A DNA stretch of 35,307 nt from an uncultured bacterium (GTDB taxonomy: Bacteria; Bacillota; Clostridia; Oscillospirales; Acutalibacteraceae), in the NCBI GenBank assembly GCA_905215055.1, contig CAJMOH010000031.1, forward strand, positions 1-35,307, read 5' to 3'. Below, piece by piece: positions 5,954 to 12,298 of this stretch; the stretch's first letter is position 1, and each line of letters opens with the position of its first letter. The notes below the pieces were generated by a model. The model was not told the DNA's origin and did not search any database. It was given only the letters and a program-made list of their open reading frames with translations. The position numbers and the translations under genes were made by a program.

Positions 5954-6697
5954 ATGACAAACGAAGAAATGGCAAAAGCGGCGCAGACAGGCAGCCGGGC
6001 GGCTTTATCCCAGCTTTGGGAGGCCGTCCGGCCCTTGCTGTTTTCGCTGGCCTGGAAGTTCTACACCCGCCAAGGGAAAGAGCGGTGTTCCACCCACGGT
6101 GTCACCCTGGAGGACTTGCAGCAGGAAAGCTTCTTTGCCCTGTGTGACGCTGTGCAGGCGTACAAACCAGAGAAGGGGTATCAGTTCACCACCTATCTTT
6201 CCAGGGCAACAGAGAACCGTTTTAAGGCCTGCATGGGGATCCAGGGCAAGGGGGACGCGCTCAACCACGCTGACCGGCTGGAACGGCCCATTCCCGGGGA
6301 TGAAGATGGGCGGGAGCAGGGGGACAGTATCCCGGATGAAAAAGCGGAAGCGGCGCTCCTGGCGGTGGACGATACCGCCCAGCGGGAGCACTTCCACAAC
6401 GTGCTGGAGCAAGCCCTGGGGGAGCTGTCCGTGGTACAGAGTGCTGTGGTGCGGCACCGCTTCACCCAGAAACACACCCGCCAGCAGACGGCCCAGGCAC
6501 TGCATATCACGCCCCAGGAGGTACGCCGGGAGGAGGCCCGGGCCTTGCAGCTTCTCCGGGGGAAGCCCGCTGTGCTGCATTTGCGGGAGGAAGCGCTGGA
6601 AACGGCGGCCTATCACGGGACGGGGTGGTTTGCCTGGTATTTTGAGCAGGGCAGTGTAGAAGAACGATTAGTGGAATCCAGGAAAGCGAACAGGTGA
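5954..6697 (+). CDS. RNA polymerase sigma-70-like protein of the element
   Basis: A 247-aa protein. Residues about 10-95 resemble sigma region 2 (QLWEAVRPLLFSLAWKFY style with TLEDLQQESFFALCDAVQAY, then KPEKGYQFTTYLSRATENRF). A C-terminal HTH resembling region 4 lies at about 150-195 (LGELSVVQSAVVRHRF, then TRQQTAQALHITPQEVRREE). A roughly 50-residue tail follows. Such sigma-like proteins occur on mobile elements of clostridia and may activate element promoters; in this element the target is unknown. Its start lies beside a strong stem-loop. Confidence 0.72.
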   Translation: MTNEEMAKAAQTGSRAALSQLWEAVRPLLFSLAWKFYTRQGKERCSTHGVTLEDLQQESFFALCDAVQAYKPEKGYQFTTYLSRATENRFKACMGIQGKGDALNHADRLERPIPGDEDGREQGDSIPDEKAEAALLAVDDTAQREHFHNVLEQALGELSVVQSAVVRHRFTQKHTRQQTAQALHITPQEVRREEARALQLLRGKPAVLHLREEALETAAYHGTGWFAWYFEQGSVEERLVESRKANR

Positions 6698-7461
6698 CAT
6701 CTCAAAAGAGTATGGAAACCGGCACATTTCCCCACAAGAGTGTGGTCGCTAGGTTCTTCCGGCGGAAAAGCCCCGAGTGGTTGCTGCGAGGCGCAGAAAG
6801 CCGAAGATTTTGAAGCGGAAAATAACCGGGTTCGGCATCGGTTTGCAGGTGTGCGCCACGGGCTGGCAGAGGCCGGGGAAGCCGCTTTTCCTACCTAGGA
6901 CAGGATGGAACACCACCAAGGGCAAAGGCTCCTTCCACGCCCGCGCAACCGCACAAAACCACGCACAGAAAAAAGAGTTTCCGCTGAGAAACGCTGACCA
7001 TAAAAAAGACTCTGCCCTCCGGTCAGAAAAAAGCCGGCTTTTCCTGCTGGGCTTTACTCGTGGCGTTCCACGACATTGTGGGAAAAGCCTCTCATATACG
7101 CGCGCGCAAACTGCCGAAAAGTGCCGCACAGAAAACAGAGTAGCAAGCATCGTGGTTTGTCTACCACACGACCGTATACGAAAAAAACTATCGTATACCA
7201 CGAGGGCATTTCGTTACCATTGTACGCGGGGAATCTCAAAGAATCACCGCTATAAAAAAGAGCTGCACAACGGCGATGATGGCGCGCCAAAGTGTGCGAA
7301 ACTGTGCACATAAAAAAGGCGAAAAGCGGCGAGTATAAAAAAGAGTACCCCCCCTCCCTCTGGCTGGTGGATGTTTGCCACGGGGACCGGCGTGGGGAAG
7401 GTTTTCCAACTCTGGCGGGTTTTGTTGTAAAGGGGGATGCTTTACACAATGCCGCTTCCCC
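6698..7461. other. gene-poor, palindrome-rich region; possible origin or transfer site
   Basis: I see no convincing gene in these roughly 760 bp: the open frames lack ribosome-binding sites and family resemblance. The region holds palindromes and short repeats: TCGTGGCGTTCCACGA around 7060, GTATAC-centred repeats CGTATACG (7173..7180) and CGTATACC (7192..7199), ATCGTGGT with ACCACACGA around 7149..7172, and CACAAGAGTGTG near 6740. The motif ATAAAAAAGRS recurs near 6999, 7252, 7312 and 7337. An origin of replication, a transfer origin or a control region are all possible. Confidence 0.4.
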
Positions 7462-7490
7462 TTGCAAAAAGAAAAGGGCCGTGGTACAAT
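7462..7490 (+). promoter_or_regulatory. promoter of a probable small RNA
   Basis: TTGCAA (7462..7467) and TACAAT (7485..7490) are 17 bp apart. The -10 is flanked by an inverted repeat, CGTGG (7480..7484) and CCACG (7493..7497), that could be an operator. Confidence 0.6.
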
Positions 7491-7496
7491 GTCCAC

Positions 7497-7551
7497 GACC
7501 CCACACGGGTTGCCCTTGTGTTTGCTTGCTGGCTGGCGCAAGGGCTTTTTT
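7497..7551 (+). ncRNA. probable short RNA of about 55 nt
   Basis: A promoter with its start near 7497 is followed within 55 bases by an intrinsic terminator, with no open reading frame or ribosome-binding site between. The 3' half is the terminator hairpin and the 5' part is CCCCACACGGGTT-like single strand. Its end is convergent with the minus-strand gene at 7551. It could be a copy-number or antisense regulator for the element. Existence is inferred from the promoter-terminator pair alone. Confidence 0.5.
7512..7551 (+). terminator. intrinsic terminator of the small RNA
   Basis: GCCCTTGTG (7512..7520) pairs with CGCAAGGGC (7537..7545; one G-T pair) and is followed by TTTTTT (7546..7551). 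Confidence 0.75.
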
Positions 7552-7820
7552 CATGCCACGATGAAGCGGCGGGTGGTGCTCTGGGTGGTGAAAGCCGCTG
7601 CCACGTCCGGCATGGCCTTGCGGAGTGCGGCTGTATCCAGCCTAGAGGTTGTAACCGCTTTCCAGGTGATTTTGTACTCCCCGGCCCGCAGCTCCTCCCG
7701 CTGGCCCATTGCCGCCTTGATGGCGTCCTTCAGGGCCTCCACCTCGGCCTGGGCCTCCTCCACGATGGCCTGCATCTCTCGCAGTTCTCTCACTTTCTGT
7801 TCCAGCTCTTGGGTGCTCAT
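7551..7820 (-). CDS. coiled-coil protein resembling the C-terminal part of phage YqaJ-type recombination proteins
   Basis: An 89-aa protein. Residues 1-45 form a strong coiled coil (ELEQKVRELREMQAIVEEAQ and on). The second half has the pattern GEYKITWKAVTTSRLDTAAL, then MPDVAAAFTTQSTTRRFIVA. That tail, with an ITWK strand, a D/E-rich helix and a terminal TTRRF, is reminiscent of segments that follow YqaJ-type exonucleases in phages. No nuclease domain is present. AGGAGG lies 7 bases before the ATG. It is divergent from the RHH/zeta pair across a shared control region. Confidence 0.7.
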   Translation of the reverse strand: MSTQELEQKVRELREMQAIVEEAQAEVEALKDAIKAAMGQREELRAGEYKITWKAVTTSRLDTAALRKAMPDVAAAFTTQSTTRRFIVA

Positions 7821-7976
7821 GTCTGTTCCTCCTGTTTTGGTTTGGGTAGCCTGGAACGGAAAGCGCCGGGTGGCTCTGTGCTGGAATCTCGCCCTCTGGC
7901 TTCATCCGCAACTCCTGGCCCGGTCTTGCCTTGCCGCGTTTTCTTTCGACCTTGGCTTTCCCTCTTGACTGTCACT

Positions 7977-8083
7977 AGTATAGCACACTTAATAAGTGAA
8001 TACAAGATGGAATACTGCCCAAGGATTCACTTAATAATTTGTGCAAGTATACACTTGTTAAGTGTTCATCACTGTGCTACAAT
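7977..8083. promoter_or_regulatory. divergent promoters sharing CACTT-N3-AAGTG operators
   Basis: Minus promoter: -35 TTGTAT (8000..8005) and -10 TATACT (7977..7982), spacer 17, with the palindrome CACTT-AAT-AAGTG (7986..7998) inside the spacer. Plus promoter: -35 TTGTTA (8055..8060) and extended -10 TGC-TACAAT (8078..8083), spacer 17, with the palindrome ACACTT-GTT-AAGTGT (8051..8065) covering the -35. A half-site CACTTAATAA lies between (8028..8037). One repressor binding all three would shut off both directions. Confidence 0.7.
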
Positions 8084-8116
8084 ACTTTCTGAAAGTAAAA
8101 ACGCGGGAGGCAAGGT

Positions 8117-8152
8117 ATGTATTGTCATCGAGTTTGGCGGCCTTAAGCCGCC
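8117..8152 (+). promoter_or_regulatory. leader with 9-codon ORF whose stop lies in a hairpin loop
   Basis: GGGAGG precedes an ATG at 8117 that opens a 9-residue frame (MYCHRVWRP) ending at TAA 8144..8146. GGCGGC (8136..8141) pairs with GCCGCC (8147..8152), and the TAA is in the 5-base loop. It sits between the plus promoter and the RHH gene, so translation of the short frame could alter RNA folding. A second extended -10 (TGG-TATACT, 8177..8185) lies after it. Confidence 0.4.
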
Positions 8153-8213
8153 TGCGCGACTTGCCCACCGCAGGTGTGGTATACTAGAGCCATACTGGAG
8201 GAGGTGCGCCACA

Positions 8214-8420
8214 ATGTCAGCCCAAAAGTACACCGAAGCGCGAAAGAACGGCAACCGCAAGTGGGACGCCGCCAACCTGGACAGGCTTTCCCTGGCGCTG
8301 CCCAAAGGGAAGAAAGCGGAGATTCAAGCCCACGCCCAGGCCCACGGGGAGAGCGTGAACGCCTTTATCAGCCGGGCCATTGAAACCACCATGCGCCTGG
8401 ACAGGGAGGAAACACCATGA
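8214..8420 (+). CDS. ribbon-helix-helix (Arc-like) DNA-binding protein, probable antitoxin
   Basis: A 68-aa basic protein. The pattern NLDRLSLALPKGKKAEIQAH, then AQAHGESVNAFISRAIETTM, is the ribbon strand plus two helices of the Arc/MetJ fold. GGAGGAGG lies about 9 bases before the ATG. Its stop overlaps the next start (ATGA), so it is co-translated with the zeta-type kinase. This is typical of antitoxin-toxin order, with the RHH protein likely also repressing the promoter region upstream. Classical zeta toxins pair with epsilon or HTH antitoxins rather than RHH, so the pairing deserves testing. Confidence 0.78.
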   Translation: MSAQKYTEARKNGNRKWDAANLDRLSLALPKGKKAEIQAHAQAHGESVNAFISRAIETTMRLDREETP

Positions 8421-8968
8421 AGCTATACACCATCATCGGCGGGGTGAACGGCTGCGGCAAGTCCAGCTTGACCGGGGCCTTAAAGGCCGAACGCTCCGAC
8501 CTGGGGCTGCTTATCGACGTGGACAAGCTGGCGGCCCAGTTGGGCAGCCCTGTGGAGGGCGGGAAAGCCGCTGTCCGCAAGATCGACCAGTGCCTGGAGA
8601 AGGGCATCAGTTTCACCCAGGAGACCACCCTGTCCGGCGCGCGCACCGAGCGTACCATCCGCCGGGCCAAGGAGCGGGGCTACACCATCCGCCTGTATTA
8701 CATTGGCCTGGACACGATGGAGGAAAGCCTGGGGCGCATCCGGAACCGGGTGGCCAAGGGCGGCCACGACATCCCCAGGGAGGACGTGGAGCGCCGCTTT
8801 CAAAGCCGCTTTTCGGACGTGTTGCGGGTTCTCCCCTACTGTGACGAAGCCCGTTTTTTCGACAACGACAACGGCTTTGTAGAGGTGGCGGAGTACCGAA
8901 ACGGGGAGTTAATCCCCAGGGTTTCCAACCCGCCCCGCTGGCTTTTGGAGCTGATGGGGAGGGTGTGA
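8417..8968 (+). CDS. zeta-toxin-family P-loop kinase
   Basis: A 183-aa protein. Walker A is GGVNGCGKSS at 8-17, followed by DVDK at 34-37. FTQETTLSG at 66-74 and the zeta-family stretch RVAKGGHDIPREDVERRF at 111-128 follow. Zeta toxins phosphorylate UDP-N-acetylglucosamine and block wall synthesis; whether this enzyme does so is inference. It lies directly inside the right end of the element, next to the arm sites, as expected for an addiction module. Relatives are sometimes annotated simply as AAA ATPases. Confidence 0.82.
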   Translation: MKLYTIIGGVNGCGKSSLTGALKAERSDLGLLIDVDKLAAQLGSPVEGGKAAVRKIDQCLEKGISFTQETTLSGARTERTIRRAKERGYTIRLYYIGLDTMEESLGRIRNRVAKGGHDIPREDVERRFQSRFSDVLRVLPYCDEARFFDNDNGFVEVAEYRNGELIPRVSNPPRWLLELMGRV

Positions 8969-8982
8969 AAGAGGGCGCGTTT

Positions 8983-9022
8983 TTTACGCACAATTTACGC
9001 ACAATCTTTAAAAAACGCACAA
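8983..9022 (+). other. right integrase arm-type sites (three 11-bp direct repeats)
   Basis: TTTACGCACAA occurs at 8983..8993 and 8994..9004, and AAAACGCACAA at 9012..9022 after a 7-bp gap. The triplet is identical in order, spacing and strand to 124..163. It lies 97 bp from the attR repeat, against 70 bp at the left. Confidence 0.75.
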
Positions 9023-9119
9023 AACGCCAGCAGACAGCAGAGGATGTCAAAACGCTGAAACCTTCATAAAACCTGGATTTTTTGGATATGAGAAAGCGCC
9101 AGAAAATGGGGTTAAATCA

Positions 9120-9165
9120 GCTACGAACCAAAAGGTCGGGGGTTCGAGTCCCTCCTGGCGCGCCA
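9120..9165 (+). repeat. attR, 46-bp direct repeat copy 2 (tRNA-Arg 3' fragment)
   Basis: This copy matches 8..53 exactly and ends in the tRNA CCA. No D arm or complete 5' half precedes it, so it is a displaced tRNA end and not a functional gene. Confidence 0.88.
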
Positions 9166-9168
9166 TGA

Positions 9169-9200
9169 TGGAGTGACAAAATGGGTGTCACTCCATTTTT
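9169..9200 (+). terminator. original tRNA-Arg terminator, displaced by insertion
   Basis: TGGAGTGACA (9169..9178) pairs perfectly with TGTCACTCCA (9186..9195) and is followed by TTTTT. It begins 3 bp after the CCA of the attR copy. Confidence 0.8.
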
Positions 9201-9256
9201 CTTTGATTTTAAGCGGCTTTCAGCCGTTTTTGAGAATCATTCTCACACCACTCTCA

Positions 9257-9341
9257 CCGTAGATGTCCAAGGCTTTCTACGGCTCAAAGCGGGGCTTCCC
9301 GCCTGGTTTCCCCAGGCAGGAGGCCCCGTCTTTTGTTTTTT
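9257..9341 (+). terminator. two hairpins, the second a nested terminator, between attR and the esterase
   Basis: CCGTAGA (9257..9263) pairs with TCTACGG (9276..9282). CGGGGC (9290..9295) pairs with GCCCCG (9323..9328) and encloses GCCTGG/CCAGGC; TTTTGTTTTTT follows. The 250 bp from 9166 to 9415 hold no gene. Confidence 0.55.
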
Positions 9342-9415
9342 CTCCCTCTCTCCAACAGGCGCATCTCCTAACGTCAGGTTTCTGAATTGCGTCCCTTTCT
9401 GGAGAGTCCGGCTCT

Positions 9416-10252
9416 TCAAATCCCAAACAGCCCGTTGAGCCAGTTGACGCACATAAGCACCCACAATTTCACGTTGGGGGCCTCTTGGTTGAGCTTTCTC
9501 GCCTCTTCGTTGTAGGAACTCAGATTGTTGCACACGGACATGCCGTGCTCTCCGCCCTGGAAGATGTGCAGCTCAAAGGGCAGGCCATATTCAATCATCT
9601 TCCTGGCAATCATCACCGGGTTGATAGCGGGGACAAATTTGTCGTACCGGTTGTGCCAGATAAACAGGGGCGGCATGTGGGGGCCGGCGTAGTGGATGAA
9701 GTCCAGCTCCGGGGTGCAGTCCTTGGCGATTTTCGCCGCATCGGGGTTGTAGAACTCCGGGTTCTTTTGAATGGTGTTGGTGTTGTCCCAGGGGGCGTAG
9801 GCGATGACCCCCGCGTTGGGCTGAATGTCCTCCGGGGCAAGGCCCAGACGCTCCGCCAGACCGGGGGTGTTCCACTGGGTGGCGGACATAGCCGCCAGGC
9901 AGGCGCCTGCGGAGAAGCCCATCACCACAATGGCCTCCGGGTTGGTGTACCACTCCTTCGCGTGGGAGCGCACCTGCCAGATGGCCAGGGACACCTCCTC
10001 CAAAATCTGCGGATAGGTGCAGGCATCCCCCACGGAGTACCGGAGCACAAAGGTGTTGTAGCCCTCCTTTAAGAAGGTCAGGGCCACCGGCTCGGCTTCG
10101 GTGTCGGAGAGGAAGGAATAGGCTCCCCCCGGCATGACGATGATCGCGGGCCGGTTTTGAATCTGAAACTCCCCCTGGGAGGACTGGTCGTGGATGTAGG
10201 TGGTCAAGGTGGCAGCGCTGCCTTCCCGCAGCGGGATAGTCTTATGAAGCAT
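9416..10252 (-). CDS. alpha/beta-hydrolase esterase (acetyl-esterase/xylan esterase-like)
   Basis: A 278-aa cytoplasmic hydrolase. The oxyanion segment is VMPGGAYSFLS at 39-49, the nucleophile elbow GFSAGA has Ser114, and the likely acid Asp204 is in RYDKFVP. His236 is in GGEHGMS. It resembles BD-FAE/acetyl esterases that remove acyl groups from carbohydrates. The start is the ATG at 10252, with AAGGAGG 8 bases upstream; the frame is open further upstream but overlaps the flavodoxin. It is last in a minus-strand operon with flavin reductase and flavodoxin. No signal peptide. Substrate unknown. Confidence 0.85.
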   Translation of the reverse strand: MLHKTIPLREGSAATLTTYIHDQSSQGEFQIQNRPAIIVMPGGAYSFLSDTEAEPVALTFLKEGYNTFVLRYSVGDACTYPQILEEVSLAIWQVRSHAKEWYTNPEAIVVMGFSAGACLAAMSATQWNTPGLAERLGLAPEDIQPNAGVIAYAPWDNTNTIQKNPEFYNPDAAKIAKDCTPELDFIHYAGPHMPPLFIWHNRYDKFVPAINPVMIARKMIEYGLPFELHIFQGGEHGMSVCNNLSSYNEEARKLNQEAPNVKLWVLMCVNWLNGLFGI

Positions 10253-10749
10253 TTCGGTTTCCTCCTTGTACATAGGGGCCCAGGGCACTTTCCAGCCAAA
10301 GGGCCACAATCTCTTCCAAGCGTCCGCCCCCATCCCCTAAAATCTCTAAGGAAGGGCCCCACTTGGGCCTTGGGGCATAGGGCCGCCACGTCCTTTTGCA
10401 TGTCCCCGGCAACGCCCCCGCAGTGGGAGGCAAAGGGCAGCACTCGTTTCCCCGAGAGATCATTGCCCCGCAGCCAGGCGGCCAGGGGCGGGGCAATGGT
10501 CCCGCACCAGTTGGGGGAGCCCACAAACACCGTGTCAAACTCCCGGGGGGAGCGCAAATTCCCGATGAGAGATGGCCGGTACTTTGTTTTGACCTCCCGC
10601 TTTACCTGCTCCAGCAGCTGGGAAAAAACCACCGGATAGGGCTGGGAGGGAAAGATTTGGCAAAGCTCCGCCCCGGTGAGCTGCTGGATGGCCTGGGCCA
10701 CCCGGTAGGTGTTCCCCGAGTAGGAGTAGCACACGATCAGCGCTCTCAT
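10204..10749 (-). CDS. flavodoxin-family protein, probably frameshifted near its C-terminus
   Basis: A 181-aa frame. The N-terminal FMN phosphate loop is YSYSGNTYRVA, followed by FVGSPNWCGTIAPPLAAWL and PFASHCGGVAGDMQKDVAAL, all typical of long-chain flavodoxins. After KAQVGP the frame becomes Arg/Gly/Cys-rich and atypical and runs 49 bp into the esterase. The alternative frame from the same point reads LEILGDGGGRLEEIVALWLE, the expected flavodoxin C-terminus, and stops at 10242. Removing one base of the CCCC run at 10357..10360 would join the two into 168 residues. It is translationally coupled to the flavin reductase (ATGA). Confidence 0.75.
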   Translation of the reverse strand: MRALIVCYSYSGNTYRVAQAIQQLTGAELCQIFPSQPYPVVFSQLLEQVKREVKTKYRPSLIGNLRSPREFDTVFVGSPNWCGTIAPPLAAWLRGNDLSGKRVLPFASHCGGVAGDMQKDVAALCPKAQVGPFLRDFRGWGRTLGRDCGPLAGKCPGPLCTRRKPKCFIRLSRCGKAALPP

Positions 10750-11297
10750 CCCTGGGCCTTCCCGAAGCTCATGCACTTGGCCAGCACGTCCCCGGTCTTC
10801 AAGTATTCGTAGGTGGGCATTTCAAAGAGGACGGGTTTCAGGGTGTGATACTCCAGCTTGCCCTGTTCATTGAGGACGCTTTCCTCGGCAAAGGTGGCTT
10901 GAATGGTGCAGATAAAGCTCTCAAAGCCGGGGGTTTCGTAGACGTCCTCCACCTGGCACTCCATCGTAACGGGAGCGCTGTCAATCATGGGTGCGCCGGA
11001 TTCCCCCACAGTGTAAGCAAACAGCTGGGACTTGTCCTCCTTGCTGCCGCTGACACACCCGGCCTTATCCGCTAGAGGCAGCAGGGCCTCGTCCACGATG
11101 TTGATGGACAGGGCTTTCGTCTCCTTGATGCCCTGATTGGTGTAATGGGGCTTGGCCAGGCTGACCATCACATGGTCATGGCCCATAATGCCCAGGTGTC
11201 CCACCAGCACCCAGTTGGGCTTGCCGTTTACCATCGTTCCCACCACTACCAGGGGGGTGGGATAGAGAGCCAGAGCGTTTCCAAGGTTCTTTTTCAC
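10746..11297 (-). CDS. flavin reductase-like FMN-binding protein
   Basis: A 183-aa protein of the flavin-reductase/FMN-binding split-barrel family. The N-terminal pattern is LYPTPLVVVGTMVNGKPNWV, then GHLGIMGHDHVMVSLAKPHY, then TNQGIKETKALSINIV. These proteins reduce flavin with NAD(P)H or act as small flavin oxidoreductases. The start is GTG, with AGGAGG 8 bases upstream. It heads an operon with flavodoxin and esterase, with which it overlaps or lies close, suggesting flavin-dependent reduction of a substrate released by the esterase; that link is inference. Confidence 0.85.
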   Translation of the reverse strand: MKKNLGNALALYPTPLVVVGTMVNGKPNWVLVGHLGIMGHDHVMVSLAKPHYTNQGIKETKALSINIVDEALLPLADKAGCVSGSKEDKSQLFAYTVGESGAPMIDSAPVTMECQVEDVYETPGFESFICTIQATFAEESVLNEQGKLEYHTLKPVLFEMPTYEYLKTGDVLAKCMSFGKAQG

Positions 11298-11413
11298 GAG
11301 AGATTCCTCCTAATTTCTATTTATAGAATCATGTTATTATTGCCGCTTTTGCTCTTTGCTCAGGGAAGCTGCTTTTCATGTGCTCACCGGCGTCGTGGTA
11401 TTCCCCTGTTCTT

Positions 11414-11947
11414 TTACAGCCGGTTCCCCAGCTGATACGCCTGTTGCGGATATTTCGAGTGCTCTGTCATGGAAGGCGTGCCGCAGCCGTAGCCCAGCAC
11501 CATGCCCATGTCGGTGAGGTTCAGATACCGCACCAGGGTCTTGTAGTGGGCCTCCAAGGCCTCAAAGGTCCAGCTGTCGCTGTTCCAGGCCACAGTGAGC
11601 AAGGCGGACTTCATGTGTTTCCGCTGCATAGAGCTGTTAAAGGCGCAGAACCGGTCAATGAGAATTTTCAGCTGGGCGGACATCCCATAGTAGTACAGGG
11701 GCGTGGCGAACACCAGCATATCCCCGTCCAAAATCTTTTTGCGGATGGATTCCACATCATCTTTTTGGACGCAGGGACCCTCATACCCGCAATGAACACA
11801 CCCAGTGCAGGGATGGATCTTCGCGTGGGCCACATCGATGAACTCCACAGTGTGTCCAGCAGCTTCCGCTCCCTGGCGGAAACAATCGGCCAGAATGAAA
11901 GTAGAGCCCTTTTTATTGGGGCTTCCTTGCAGCACAACAATCTTCAT
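11414..11947 (-). CDS. flavodoxin-fold NAD(P)H-dependent FMN reductase
   Basis: A 177-aa protein. The flavin phosphate loop is GSPNKKGSTFILAD at the N-terminus. A cysteine cluster HPCTGCVHCGYEGPCVQKDD is of the kind found in iron-sulfur flavoproteins and related oxidoreductases, and ATPLYYYGMSAQLKILIDR is the conserved FMN contact strand. AAAGGAGG is upstream. It probably reduces quinones, azo or nitro compounds, or is an electron carrier. It reads from the same control region as the stub lipoprotein at 11963..12144 and was probably its operon partner. Confidence 0.85.
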   Translation of the reverse strand: MKIVVLQGSPNKKGSTFILADCFRQGAEAAGHTVEFIDVAHAKIHPCTGCVHCGYEGPCVQKDDVESIRKKILDGDMLVFATPLYYYGMSAQLKILIDRFCAFNSSMQRKHMKSALLTVAWNSDSWTFEALEAHYKTLVRYLNLTDMGMVLGYGCGTPSMTEHSKYPQQAYQLGNRL

Positions 11948-11962
11948 AGCGTATTCCTCCTT

Positions 11963-12144
11963 TTATTCCACTGCTTCCACGGTGATGGTCCCGCTCATTT
12001 GGCCGATATTCTCCGCCCCAAAGAAAGCCTCCCCCAGCTCAAACAGCGCCACATCCCCCAGAGAGCATAGTAAGCCGCCGCCTGGCAGGCGGTGAAAACA
12101 ATCGCCAAGGCAAGAGCCATCAGCAGGGTCAAGAGCTTTTTCAT
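11963..12144 (-). pseudogene. remnant of a lipoprotein gene
   Basis: After AAAGGAGG an ATG at 12144 opens MKKLLTLLMALALAIVFTAC, a clean lipoprotein signal with a lipobox. Only about 29 more residues follow before a stop at 11995. In another frame the coding sense continues as GDVALFELGEAFFGAENIGQ, then MSGTITVEAVE, ending at 11963. This looks like the two ends of a longer gene joined by an out-of-frame deletion. The family of the lost protein is not clear; a 49-residue lipopeptide is the alternative. Confidence 0.5.
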
Positions 12145-12174
12145 CCGGGAAACCTCCTTTGCTTTTCTGGTTTC

Positions 12175-12204
12175 AGTATAGCGGCTGGACTGGAGAATGT
12201 CTAA
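12175..12204 (-). promoter_or_regulatory. minus-strand promoter, core shared with the divergent promoter
   Basis: On the minus strand TTAGAC (12199..12204) and TATACT (12175..12180) are separated by 18 bp within AGTATTAGAC-N18-TATACTGAA. It reads into the stub lipoprotein and FMN reductase. Confidence 0.6.
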
Positions 12205-12298
12205 TACTTATCTTGTATCATGTTCTATGCGTTTTTGTAATGGTTAGTAGACTGCGCTATCATACGTTCTCCGCATTTGCCGGCATAAAAAGCAAGTA

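Larger units (their letters stand above)
8..9165. mobile_element. integrated element of about 9.1 kb in tRNA-Arg(ACG), satellite- or IME-like
   Basis: The element is bounded by an exact 46-bp direct repeat of the tRNA 3' end (8..53 and 9120..9165). A tyrosine integrase lies next to the left end and arm-type repeat triplets lie just inside both ends. Gene order: int, XRE repressor, Cro-like HTH, Cys-rich VLP, small unknown, excisionase-like HTH, phage replisome organizer, four small unknowns, sigma-like protein, gene-poor region with a probable small RNA, coiled-coil protein, RHH protein, zeta-type kinase. I see no relaxase, type IV secretion, FtsK-like, capsid, terminase or tail gene. It can probably integrate, excise and replicate but would need a helper to transfer. 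Boundaries are seen directly; the lifestyle is inferred. Confidence 0.85.

Noticed and set aside
6777..7313. 178-codon plus frame in the gene-poor part of the element
   Set aside because: There is no ribosome-binding site, the composition is basic and irregular, and it runs through palindromes. It shows no recognisable domain.
7817..8005. 62-codon minus frame that overlaps the coiled-coil gene start (ATGA)
   Set aside because: The promoter at 7977..8005 lies inside its first codons, and no start codon remains downstream of the expected transcription start.
9096..9165. GCGCCAG at 9096, matching the tRNA 5' acceptor strand, before the attR copy
   Set aside because: The distance to the anticodon loop is too short for a D arm and anticodon stem, so a second complete tRNA-Arg is not present.
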